DNA of 5,047 nt from Gammaproteobacteria bacterium (GCA_030040525.1 JASHTN010000043.1:1-5047); one strand, 5' to 3'; shown: positions 1 through 5,047, counted from the first letter of the stretch. Numbers and translations: made by a program. The notes: generated by a model from the letters alone, not told the origin.

Positions 1-1073
1 GCGCGGGCCGGCGCGCCCGCGCCGCGCATGCCGGCCGCGCGCTGCTGCTGCTGGCAGCCTGCGCGCTGCTGCCGGGCTGCGGTACCCTGTACGTGATGCA
101 GGCGGCCGCCGGCGAGTGGCGGGTGCTGCGTGCGCGGGTGCCCATCGACCGAGTGATCGCCGATCCGCGCACGGCGCCGGAGCTCCGCAGCCGCCTCGAG
201 GAAGTGCGCGCGGCGCGCGCCTTCGCGGTGAGCGAGCTCGGCCTGCCGTCCAACAGCAGCTACACCACCTATGCGGATATCGGCCGCCCGTACGTGGTGT
301 GGAACGTGGTGGCGACAGCGGAATTCTCCGTGCAGCCCGAGCGCTGGTGCTTTCCGGTGGTCGGCTGCGTCGCCTACCGCGGCTACTTCAGCGAGCTGCG
401 GGCCCGCGATTTCGCGTATCGCCTCGAGCAGCGCGGCGCCGACGTCGTCGTCGAGGGCGTGCCGGCCTACTCGACGCTCGGCAGCTTTGCCGATCCGGTG
501 CTCTCGAGCATGTTGCGTTACGGCGAGGACGATCTGGTGGCGACCATCTTCCACGAGCTCACGCACCAGCTGCTGTACGTGCGCAACGACAGCGAGTTCA
601 ACGAGGCGTTCGCCACCACCGTCGAGGACGTGGGACTCGAGCGCTGGCTCAGGGCGCGCGGCGCTGCGGACCGCATCCGCGAGTTCCGTGCCGAGCAGGC
701 GCGCAGCGAAGCGGTCATCGCGCTGCTGACGCAGGCGCGCAGCCGACTCGCCGCGCTGTATGCCTCGGGCCGCACGCCCGCGGAGATGCGCGCGGGCAAG
801 GCGCGGATTCTCGAGGCCCTCGCGGCGGACATTCAGGCGCAGGAGCTCCGTCAGGGACTGCGTTACCCCGTGTATGACCAATGGATCATGACCGGACTCA
901 ACAACGCGCAGCTCGCCTCGGTCGCTACCTACTACGAGTGCGTACCGGGATTCCGGCGGCTGCTCGATGCAGAGGGCGGGGATCTCGAGCGCTTCTACGC
1001 CGCGGTGCGCCGCCTGGCGCGCGAGCCAAAGGCCGAGCGACACGCGCAGCTGTGCGAGAGCAGACCGCCTTAA
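1..1073 (+). CDS. Putative zinc aminopeptidase, outer-membrane lipoprotein (5' partial)
   Basis: This matches the predicted aminopeptidase family COG4324 (Pfam 'Aminopep'), recognised from memory. The frame is open from base 3 to the TAA at 1071-1073. In-frame codons before 93 encode a hydrophobic Leu/Ala stretch ending in a lipobox LPGC (Cys codon 78-80), followed by Gly, so the product should be lipidated and sorted to the outer membrane. No ATG, GTG or TTG precedes the lipobox in frame, so the real start lies upstream of the window; the GTG at 93 and ATG at 96 are too far downstream to be the start. Counting from 93, the gluzincin motif HELTH is at residues 154-158 (codons 552-566), and Glu171 in NEAFAT follows 12 residues later, giving the HExxH-x12-E zinc-site pattern. 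Conserved segments such as GLPSNSSYTTYADIGRPYVVW precede it. The in-window length is close to that of a mature family member. Substrate is unknown. The gene overlaps the convergent SDR gene by 4 bp. Confidence 0.88.
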   Translation, partial: AGRRARAAHAGRALLLLAACALLPGCGTLYVMQAAAGEWRVLRARVPIDRVIADPRTAPELRSRLEEVRAARAFAVSELGLPSNSSYTTYADIGRPYVVWNVVATAEFSVQPERWCFPVVGCVAYRGYFSELRARDFAYRLEQRGADVVVEGVPAYSTLGSFADPVLSSMLRYGEDDLVATIFHELTHQLLYVRNDSEFNEAFATTVEDVGLERWLRARGAADRIREFRAEQARSEAVIALLTQARSRLAALYASGRTPAEMRAGKARILEALAADIQAQELRQGLRYPVYDQWIMTGLNNAQLASVATYYECVPGFRRLLDAEGGDLERFYAAVRRLAREPKAERHAQLCESRPP

Positions 1074-2044
1074 GCGTCCGCCGAACGCTCGAGCTCCTCA
1101 GCCCGGCGCAGCGCGTCGAGCTGGCCCTCCGGGTCGTTGCCCCCGAGATAGGTCGGCAGCACCGCAAGCATGCCCTGCGGCCGGATTCCCAAGCGTGCGA
1201 AGCCGTCCTCCCGGCAGACACAGTCGATGGCGAGCGAGCGGAAGTTGTCGAGCGAAAAGGGCTTGCCGGGCAGGAGACCCATGACCAGCCCCTGCAGCCA
1301 TCCCACCGCGTTCGGCAGCGGCACGATCCGGCAGCGCAGCCCCGCCACGTGCGCGGTGAGCCGCACGATCCCCGCGAGCGTCATTACCTGCGGCCCGCAC
1401 AGCTCGTAGGTCGCGCCGACGCTCGCGGGCCGGGCGAGCGCCGCGAGGAACGCGGCGCAGACGTCGCCGACGTAGACCGGTGCGAAGCGCGCACCGGCGC
1501 GCGCGAGCGGCAGCAGGCCCGCCGTGCGGCGCAGCAGCCCCGCGAGGCGGTTCGTGAGCGAGTCGCGGGCGCCGAAGATCACGCTGGGGCGGAAGATCGT
1601 CACCCCGGGGTGCGGGCTCCCGGGGTGCGGCGGCGGGGCGCGCAGCAGCGCCTCGGCCGCGCCCTTGGAGCGCAGGTAATGGCTGGGGGCATGCGGGTCG
1701 GCGCCGAGCGCGCTCATGTGCAGGATGCGGGCCACCGCGGCGGCGCGCGCCGCGGCCAGCACCTTCGCCGGCAGCTCGGTGTGCACCGCCTGAAAGCTCG
1801 CGCCGCGGCGCGCGTTCAGGATACCGACGAGGTTGATCACCGCATCGCACCCGGCGAACAGTCGCCCGAGCGCGGTGAGATCCTGCACGTTGGCGACGCA
1901 CAGCTCGACGGTATCGAGCACCCGCAGCCGCAGCGCGCGCGCGAGATTGCGTGTCGGCACGCGCACCCAGTGGCCGGCGAGCGCCAGGCGCGTAACGAGC
2001 TCCGTGCCGACGAAGCCGGTGCCGCCGAGTACGCAGATATTCAC
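1070..2044 (-). CDS. NAD(P)-binding SDR, complex I NDUFA9-like family
   Basis: A 324-residue atypical short-chain dehydrogenase/epimerase of the type annotated 'complex I NDUFA9 subunit family protein' in proteobacteria. The N-terminus has the Rossmann dinucleotide loop GGTGFVG (residues 7-13, GxxGxxG spacing). The segment DAVINLVGIL (67-76) and HMSALGAD (109-116) follow, and Tyr123-x3-Lys127 (YLRSK) resembles the SDR catalytic pair. FRPSVIFG (151-158) is the usual late Rossmann strand of the family. The C-terminal half is the variable substrate region. Mitochondrial NDUFA9 is a complex I accessory subunit; a bacterial role (quinone or lipid metabolism) is unproven and no nuo genes are visible here. 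The start is GTG (2044-2042), supported by a strong Shine-Dalgarno 7 nt upstream. It lies 35 bp downstream of htrA on the same strand, so co-transcription is likely. A short in-frame duplication adds Pro/His residues at about 137-147. Confidence 0.87.
   Translation of the reverse strand: MNICVLGGTGFVGTELVTRLALAGHWVRVPTRNLARALRLRVLDTVELCVANVQDLTALGRLFAGCDAVINLVGILNARRGASFQAVHTELPAKVLAAARAAAVARILHMSALGADPHAPSHYLRSKGAAEALLRAPPPHPGSPHPGVTIFRPSVIFGARDSLTNRLAGLLRRTAGLLPLARAGARFAPVYVGDVCAAFLAALARPASVGATYELCGPQVMTLAGIVRLTAHVAGLRCRIVPLPNAVGWLQGLVMGLLPGKPFSLDNFRSLAIDCVCREDGFARLGIRPQGMLAVLPTYLGGNDPEGQLDALRRAEELERSADA
1604..1630. repeat. 15-bp-period tandem microduplication inside the SDR gene
   Basis: The 12-mer CCCGGGGTGCGG occurs at 1604-1615 and again at 1619-1630, a period of 15 bp (5 codons). 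On the coding strand it encodes the repeated HPG of PPPHPGSPHPGV, between the YxxxK helix and the FRPS strand. It preserves frame and so lengthens a surface loop rather than breaking the gene. Confidence 0.7.
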
Positions 2045-2051
2045 GCGGCTG

Positions 2052-2058
2052 CCTCCCC
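2052..2058 (-). promoter_or_regulatory. Shine-Dalgarno that fixes the SDR GTG start
   Basis: Reading the minus strand, GGGGAGG lies 7 nt before the GTG at 2044-2042. This is near-optimal complementarity and spacing, and it supports GTG as the start rather than a later codon. It lies in the 35-bp gap after the htrA stop, which favours translation from a shared htrA-SDR message. Confidence 0.75.
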
Positions 2059-2079
2059 GCGGGCGCGCGGCCCGGCGCT

Positions 2080-3192
<1,113 letters not shown>

Positions 3193-3201
3193 GCCCGCGT
3201 C

Positions 3202-3207
3202 ATTCTA
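3202..3207 (-). promoter_or_regulatory. Candidate -10 element for htrA
   Basis: On the minus strand TAGAAT matches the sigma70 -10 consensus at 5 of 6 positions. The htrA ATG begins 10 nt after it, so transcription would start only about 2-4 nt before the ATG, giving a nearly leaderless message. This fits the missing Shine-Dalgarno. Against it, no -35 hexamer is recognisable 16-18 nt upstream, where the DNA is GC-rich. Confidence 0.3.
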
Positions 3208-3220
3208 GCCCCGCAGGGGC
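3208..3220. repeat. GC-rich inverted repeat beside the htrA -10 candidate
   Basis: GCCCC-GCA-GGGGC is a perfect 5-bp inverted repeat with a 3-bp centre. It directly abuts the TAGAAT hexamer, in the -35/-10 spacer position. No U-tract follows on either strand, so it is not a terminator. An operator role is possible but unsupported. Confidence 0.35.
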
Positions 3221-3256
3221 GGGCGCGTTGGATGTGCGCGGGCAAATGAGACGAAA

Positions 3257-3294
3257 GGCTTCCCAGCGGCGCGTTGCGGCGCCGCCGGAAAGCC
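3257..3294 (-). terminator. Rho-independent terminator of hsp20
   Basis: Read on the minus strand, GGCTTTCCGGCGGCGC pairs with GCGCCGCTGGGAAGCC around a CGCAAC loop. All 16 pairs form, two of them G-U. It is followed by TTTCGT, a short, imperfect U-tract. It begins about 40 nt after the hsp20 stop and about 100 bp before the htrA start, so it should end the hsp20 message and keep htrA largely independent. On the plus strand no T-run follows, so it is oriented for hsp20. Confidence 0.75.
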
Positions 3295-3333
3295 GTCAGT
3301 CGTTGCCGCAGGTCTTTTGGGGACCCGCAATCC

Positions 3334-3768
3334 TCAGGCAGCCTGGACGGTGATCTTCCGGGGCTGCTCCTGCGGGCGCTTCGGAATGCTGATCTCCAGC
3401 ACGCCATTCGCATGCGTCGCCTTGATCGCCTCGGCATCCGCGCTCTCCGGCAGGCTGAAGCGGCGCAGGAAGGTGCCGCGGGCGCGCTCCACGCGCTCGT
3501 AGCCGTCACTCGAGGCGCTCTTTTCCGAGCGGCGGTCGCCGCGGATGGTCAGCACGCCCTTGTCGGCCGTGATCTCGATGTCCTTGCCCTCGACGCCCGG
3601 CACATCGGCCGCGACCACGAAGCGCTCGGCTTCCTCGCGGACGTCGACGTGCGGGATCCAGCTGACGCTCGCGGACTCGCCGCTGTCAGCATTGAGGCCG
3701 AAGGCGCGATCGAGCTGCTGATGCAGCCGGTCGAAGAGCGCCCAGGGCTCGTAACGAACGATGGTCAT
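3334..3768 (-). CDS. hsp20: Small heat-shock protein, Hsp20/alpha-crystallin family
   Basis: A 144-residue cytoplasmic ATP-independent holdase that binds unfolding proteins and passes them to DnaK/ClpB. The N-terminal arm (1-35, ALFDRLHQQLDRAFG) is typical of bacterial class A/B sHsps. The alpha-crystallin domain runs from WIPHVDVREEAERFVV (37 onward) through ADVPGVEGKDIEI, then GTFLRRFSLP (98-107), and ends in the hallmark NGVLEISIPK (121-130). The C-terminal I-x-V anchor (Ile139-Thr140-Val141), which docks into neighbouring subunits during oligomer assembly, is present. Length is normal for the family. The ATG is preceded by GAGGAG with about 6 nt spacing. It is the first gene on the minus side of a 789-bp divergent intergenic region and is followed by its own strong terminator, so it is probably monocistronic. 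Heat-shock control is expected; see the upstream promoter and thermometer candidates. Confidence 0.95.
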   Translation of the reverse strand: MTIVRYEPWALFDRLHQQLDRAFGLNADSGESASVSWIPHVDVREEAERFVVAADVPGVEGKDIEITADKGVLTIRGDRRSEKSASSDGYERVERARGTFLRRFSLPESADAEAIKATHANGVLEISIPKRPQEQPRKITVQAA

Positions 3769-3771
3769 GAT

Positions 3772-3810
3772 GCTCTCCTCAGTAAGTCAGTCGTAAAGGT
3801 GAGGTAAAAG
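3772..3810 (-). promoter_or_regulatory. hsp20: hsp20 Shine-Dalgarno in a possible RNA-thermometer hairpin
   Basis: On the minus strand the ribosome-binding segment TGAGGAGAGC (3781-3772) ends 3 nt before the ATG. Upstream, CTTTTACCTCA (3810-3800) can pair with it: five Watson-Crick pairs (CCTCA/TGAGG), one A-A mismatch, then U-G, U-A and U-G pairs, closing an 18-nt loop. A U-rich strand facing the Shine-Dalgarno with mismatches and wobbles is the usual design of bacterial thermometers on sHsp genes. The ribosome-binding site is certain enough; the thermometer role is inferred. Confidence 0.45.
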
Positions 3811-3837
3811 TCTGTGCGCTGCCGCGCTGGTCACGAT

Positions 3838-3864
3838 CTGTGGTTGACTTACCGCGCTTTCAAG
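3838..3864 (-). promoter_or_regulatory. hsp20: Candidate sigma32-type heat-shock promoter for hsp20
   Basis: The minus strand has CTTGAAA (3864-3858), an exact match to the core of the sigma32 -35 element. A 14-nt spacer and CCACAG (3843-3838) follow, the latter 4 of 6 matches to CCCCAT. Transcription would start near 3831, leaving a leader of about 60 nt that contains the thermometer hairpin. The -10 match is mediocre, so this is a candidate only. Confidence 0.35.
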
Positions 3865-3950
3865 AGCCGGGCCTCCTCTCGAGTGCGCGCGTGTTGGATT
3901 CGAACGCGAGGCACTGAGCGCGCAGCCGCGCGCGGGACTTGAAAGCGCGG
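3852..3950. repeat. Perfect 13-bp inverted repeat in the hsp20-nrdJ intergenic region
   Basis: CCGCGCTTTCAAG at 3852-3864 is exactly reverse-complementary to CTTGAAAGCGCGG at 3938-3950, with 73 bp between the arms. The left arm holds the proposed hsp20 -35 element; the right arm puts the same -35-like CTTGAAA on the plus strand, with CGCCAG (4 of 6 to CCCCAT) 14 nt further on. No convincing plus-strand gene follows the right copy. Confidence 0.6.
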
Positions 3951-4002
3951 GCTGCAGGCGCCAGTAAGGCCGATTCGCTTGCCGCGGGGCGCGGGCGGCT
4001 GC

Positions 4003-4105
4003 GGCGCAGAAGCGTCTGCGTGCTGCGCCTCGCGCGGTCGGCGCGAGCGGTCAGCGATGCGTGCGAGACACGGGCTTCGACCCGGCACCTCAGGCTGGAG
4101 GTCGG
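4003..4105. other. Cluster of GC-rich hairpins, non-coding
   Basis: This part of the 789-bp intergenic region has no believable gene. It does contain three neat stems. GGCGCAG/CTGCGCC (4003-4009 with 4023-4029) is a 7-bp stem. CTCGCGC-GGTCG-GCGCGAG (4029-4047) is a 7-bp stem with a 5-nt loop. CCG-gc-ACCTC/GAGGTCGG (4082-4105) is an 8-bp stem with a 2-nt bulge. None has a U-tract, so they are not obvious terminators. A small RNA or long hsp20 leader is possible; GC-rich DNA also makes such stems by chance. Confidence 0.3.
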
Positions 4106-4177
4106 TTTCCGTCAAGAATCGGGCCAGAGAGCGGTGTCCTTGTGAGCAGCGCTGTGCAAAACCTGTGCGGTGCCTGG

Positions 4178-4193
4178 GCACAATATATTGGGG
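4178..4193. promoter_or_regulatory. NrdR-box-like site (distal)
   Basis: GCACAATATATTGGGG matches the NrdR-box consensus ACACWATATATWGTGT (from memory) at 13 of 16 positions, including the whole central CAATATATTG. NrdR is the ATP/dATP-sensing repressor of ribonucleotide reductase genes, and nrdJ is the next gene on the plus strand. The site is about 180 bp upstream of the second box, much further than the usual tandem spacing of about 30 bp, so cooperation between the two is uncertain. Confidence 0.5.
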
Positions 4194-4230
4194 TTGCCTG
4201 AGAACTTCCCAAGAGGGGATGAGACCCGGA

Positions 4231-4320
4231 AATTATCGTGTAAACCACGGCGGATAATGTCGTAACTATATGAAATATATTAATAAAAGTGATACGACAA
4301 AATGTGATTTTGAATCTTGA
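4231..4320. other. AT-rich island with nested inverted repeats upstream of the nrdJ promoter
   Basis: By hand count 4253-4320 is only about one quarter G+C, against strongly GC-rich flanks. Two inverted repeats lie in it: ATTATC (4232-4237) with GATAAT (4253-4258), reinforced inside by GTG/CAC; and TGTCGTA (4258-4264) with TACGACA (4293-4299), enclosing 28 AT-rich bases. The island sits directly upstream of the proposed -35 element. It could act as an UP element or a binding site for a bending protein; I see no clear IHF consensus. No coding function is evident. Confidence 0.5.
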
Positions 4321-4345
4321 CGACTTTGTGAACGCTCATTAGGCT
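4317..4345 (+). promoter_or_regulatory. nrdJ: Candidate sigma70 promoter of nrdJ
   Basis: TTGACG (4317-4322, 5 of 6 to TTGACA), an ideal 17-bp spacer, and TAGGCT (4340-4345), which keeps the three most important -10 positions (T1, A2, T6). The start point would be near 4352, giving a leader of about 205 nt. The AT-rich island lies just upstream, and the 16-bp palindrome begins about 4 nt after the predicted start point, where a bound repressor would block initiation. Confidence 0.5.
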
Positions 4346-4355
4346 TCTGACCCCG

Positions 4356-4371
4356 ACACAAGATCTTGTGT
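4356..4371. promoter_or_regulatory. Perfect 16-bp palindrome, NrdR-box-like operator
   Basis: ACACAAGATCTTGTGT is a perfect palindrome. It matches the NrdR consensus ACACWATATATWGTGT at 14 of 16 positions, differing only symmetrically at positions 7 and 10. It lies just downstream of the predicted nrdJ transcription start, a classic repressor position. I found no partner box one, two or three helical turns away. Another dimeric regulator is possible, but NrdR is the natural candidate before an RNR gene. Confidence 0.6.
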
Positions 4372-4403
4372 TCGCGCACAGCGATCCGGGTCCGCAGTCG
4401 GGG

Positions 4404-4513
4404 GGAAGTTTCAGGGTCCCTGCACTGTCGAAGCGGAGAAACGACAGTCAGGCAACCGGTCAGGCTCGCGGCTCCTTGAGCGGCCCGCATGAGGCTGGCG
4501 TTCCCTGAAATCC
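4404..4513 (+). ncRNA. Candidate structured 5' leader RNA of nrdJ
   Basis: The proposed nrdJ leader can fold into a closed junction. P1 pairs TTTCAGGG (4409-4416) with CCCTGAAA (4503-4510), extended by GGA (4404-4406) with TCC (4511-4513) across a 2-nt AG bulge. P2 is ACTGTCG/CGACAGT (4424-4430 with 4442-4448, 7 perfect pairs), extended by TG/CA with a one-base bulge, and has an AAGCGGAGAAA loop. P3 pairs CCGGTC (4456-4461) with GGCTGG (4493-4498), two G-U pairs, capped by GCTC/GAGC (4464-4467 with 4478-4481). A further stem CCCCGAC/GTCGGGG (4351-4357 with 4397-4403) abuts P1. AGTCAGGCAACCGGTC (4446-4461) resembles the cobalamin-riboswitch B12 box. A comparative-genomics 'nrdJ RNA motif' has been reported upstream of such genes, to my recollection; I cannot confirm identity here. 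Confidence 0.45.
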
Positions 4514-4541
4514 GTTCAACTCAGCGTCGAAGAACGTAGTT

Positions 4542-4545
4542 GGAG
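4542..4545 (+). promoter_or_regulatory. nrdJ: Probable nrdJ ribosome-binding site, long spacing
   Basis: GGAG lies 12 nt before the ATG at 4558, longer than the usual 5-9 nt. An in-frame TAG at 4537-4539 rules out starts further upstream apart from a TTG at 4540. ATG is preferred because the N-terminus that follows reads like the family's. Confidence 0.5.
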
Positions 4546-4557
4546 CGCCGCGGATTC

Positions 4558-5047
4558 ATGAACACCGTTTTGAAAATCGATCCGAAGGACATCGATGCGA
4601 TTCCGTTTCAGGAAGCCTCGCTCGATATCTGGGATAAGAAATACCGGCTGACCGCGAAGGACGGAACGCCCATCGACAAGACGATGGACGACACCTACAA
4701 GCGCGTCGCGCGCGCGCTCGCCGACGTCGAGCACGAGGACGTGCGCGATCAGTGGTACGAGAAATTCCTGTGGGCGCTGCGCCGCGGCGCGATTCCCGCC
4801 GGGCGCGTGACTTCGAATGCGGGTGCGCTCGAGCACAAGCCCGCGACCTCGACGATCAACTGCACCGTGTCGGGCACGATCCACGACTCGATGGACGACA
4901 TCCTGAAGAAGGTTCACGAGGCTGGACTGACGTTGAAGGCCGGCTGCGGTATCGGTTATGAGCACTCGACGCTGCGGCCGCGTGGTGCCTACGTGTCGGG
5001 CGCGGGCGCCTACACGTCCGGACCGCTGTCGTTCATGGATATCTTCG
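4558..5047 (+). CDS. nrdJ: Adenosylcobalamin-dependent (class II) ribonucleotide reductase, N-terminal part
   Basis: The first 163 codons of a vitamin-B12-dependent ribonucleoside-diphosphate reductase, which makes deoxyribonucleotides with a thiyl radical generated from adenosylcobalamin and needs neither oxygen nor a small subunit. The start MNTVLKIDPKDIDAIPFQ is followed by SLDIWDKKYRL (21-31), typical of proteobacterial NrdJ. The reductase core begins at RRGAIPAGRVTSNAGAL (75-91). Asn101-Cys102 in STINCTVSGTI is the conserved NC, and Cys102 is expected to be the first of the redox-active pair that reduces substrate. GCGIGYEHSTLRPRG (129-143) and SGAGAYTSGP (147-156) are the glycine-rich, Ser-rich substrate-site loops. 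No N-terminal ATP-cone is seen. The frame is intact to the window edge; the thiyl cysteine and C-terminal cysteines lie beyond it. The gene is divergent from hsp20, across 789 bp. Confidence 0.95.
   Translation, partial: MNTVLKIDPKDIDAIPFQEASLDIWDKKYRLTAKDGTPIDKTMDDTYKRVARALADVEHEDVRDQWYEKFLWALRRGAIPAGRVTSNAGALEHKPATSTINCTVSGTIHDSMDDILKKVHEAGLTLKAGCGIGYEHSTLRPRGAYVSGAGAYTSGPLSFMDIF

Noticed and set aside
3310..3325. GGTC/GACC hairpin just after the hsp20 stop
   Set aside because: Only 4 bp and no U-tract; the 16-bp stem at 3257-3294 is the clear terminator.
3274..3807. Plus-strand 177-residue open frame
   Set aside because: Antisense to the well-supported hsp20 gene; no family resemblance and no initiation signals.
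3886..3912. tRNA T-arm-like TTCGAA in GGATTCGAACGCG
   Set aside because: The flanking five bases on each side are not complementary on either strand, and no acceptor, D or anticodon arms can be found at the right distances.
4071..4084. CGGG-CTTCGA-CCCG small stem, resembling a T-arm or short terminator
   Set aside because: Loop length is wrong for a tRNA T-loop, there are no other tRNA arms, and no U-tract follows.
3849..4181. Minus-strand 110-residue open frame in the intergenic region
   Set aside because: Arg/Pro/Ala-rich composition with no motif and no Shine-Dalgarno. It overlaps the inverted repeat, the hairpins and the proposed hsp20 promoter.
3979..4257. Plus-strand 92-residue open frame
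   Set aside because: Composition follows the GC-rich hairpins, it has no ribosome-binding site, and it ends in the AT-rich regulatory island.
4266..4490. Minus-strand 74-residue open frame
   Set aside because: Antisense to the proposed nrdJ promoter and leader; no motif, and the hydrophobic tail comes only from AT-rich DNA.
4516..4965. Minus-strand 149-residue open frame
   Set aside because: Opposite the nrdJ coding sequence, which has clear family motifs; no independent support.

Overview
The window is high-GC bacterial DNA (G+C clearly above 60% in the genes), packed with ordinary proteobacterial housekeeping and stress genes. The gene set (COG4324-type lipoprotein aminopeptidase, NDUFA9-like SDR, HtrA protease, Hsp20, class II ribonucleotide reductase) points to a GC-rich beta- or gammaproteobacterium. 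I cannot name a genus from the sequence alone. I see no mobile element, CRISPR array, rRNA or convincing tRNA.

Layout: (1) 1-1073 (+), a 5'-truncated zinc aminopeptidase-like outer-membrane lipoprotein. Its signal peptide and lipobox lie upstream of the first ATG/GTG available in the window. (2) 1070-2044 (-), an atypical NAD(P)-binding short-chain dehydrogenase of the complex I NDUFA9-like family, which overlaps gene 1 tail to tail by 4 bp. (3) 2080-3192 (-), a periplasmic HtrA/Deg serine protease with one PDZ domain, 35 bp upstream of the SDR and probably co-transcribed with it. (4) 3257-3294, a strong hairpin terminator that separates htrA from (5) 3334-3768 (-), an Hsp20 small heat-shock protein. 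(6) 3769-4557, a 789-bp divergent intergenic region. (7) 4558-5047 (+), the first 163 codons of an adenosylcobalamin-dependent (class II) ribonucleotide reductase, nrdJ, running off the window end.

The intergenic region is the most interesting part. On the hsp20 side it holds a sigma32-like promoter candidate, a possible RNA thermometer that masks the Shine-Dalgarno, and a perfect 13-bp inverted repeat that duplicates the -35 element. On the nrdJ side there is an AT-rich island, a good sigma70 promoter candidate, a perfect 16-bp palindrome close to the NrdR-box consensus just downstream of the predicted transcription start, and a second NrdR-like box about 178 bp upstream. A roughly 110-nt leader segment can fold into a closed three-way junction and carries B12-box-like sequence. 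nrdJ may therefore be controlled both by the NrdR repressor and by a structured 5' leader RNA.

Functionally, the minus-strand block (Hsp20 chaperone, HtrA protease) is a protein-quality-control neighbourhood. The divergent nrdJ supplies deoxyribonucleotides using vitamin B12. All regulatory calls come from reading motifs and pairing by eye; no folding or homology program was run.
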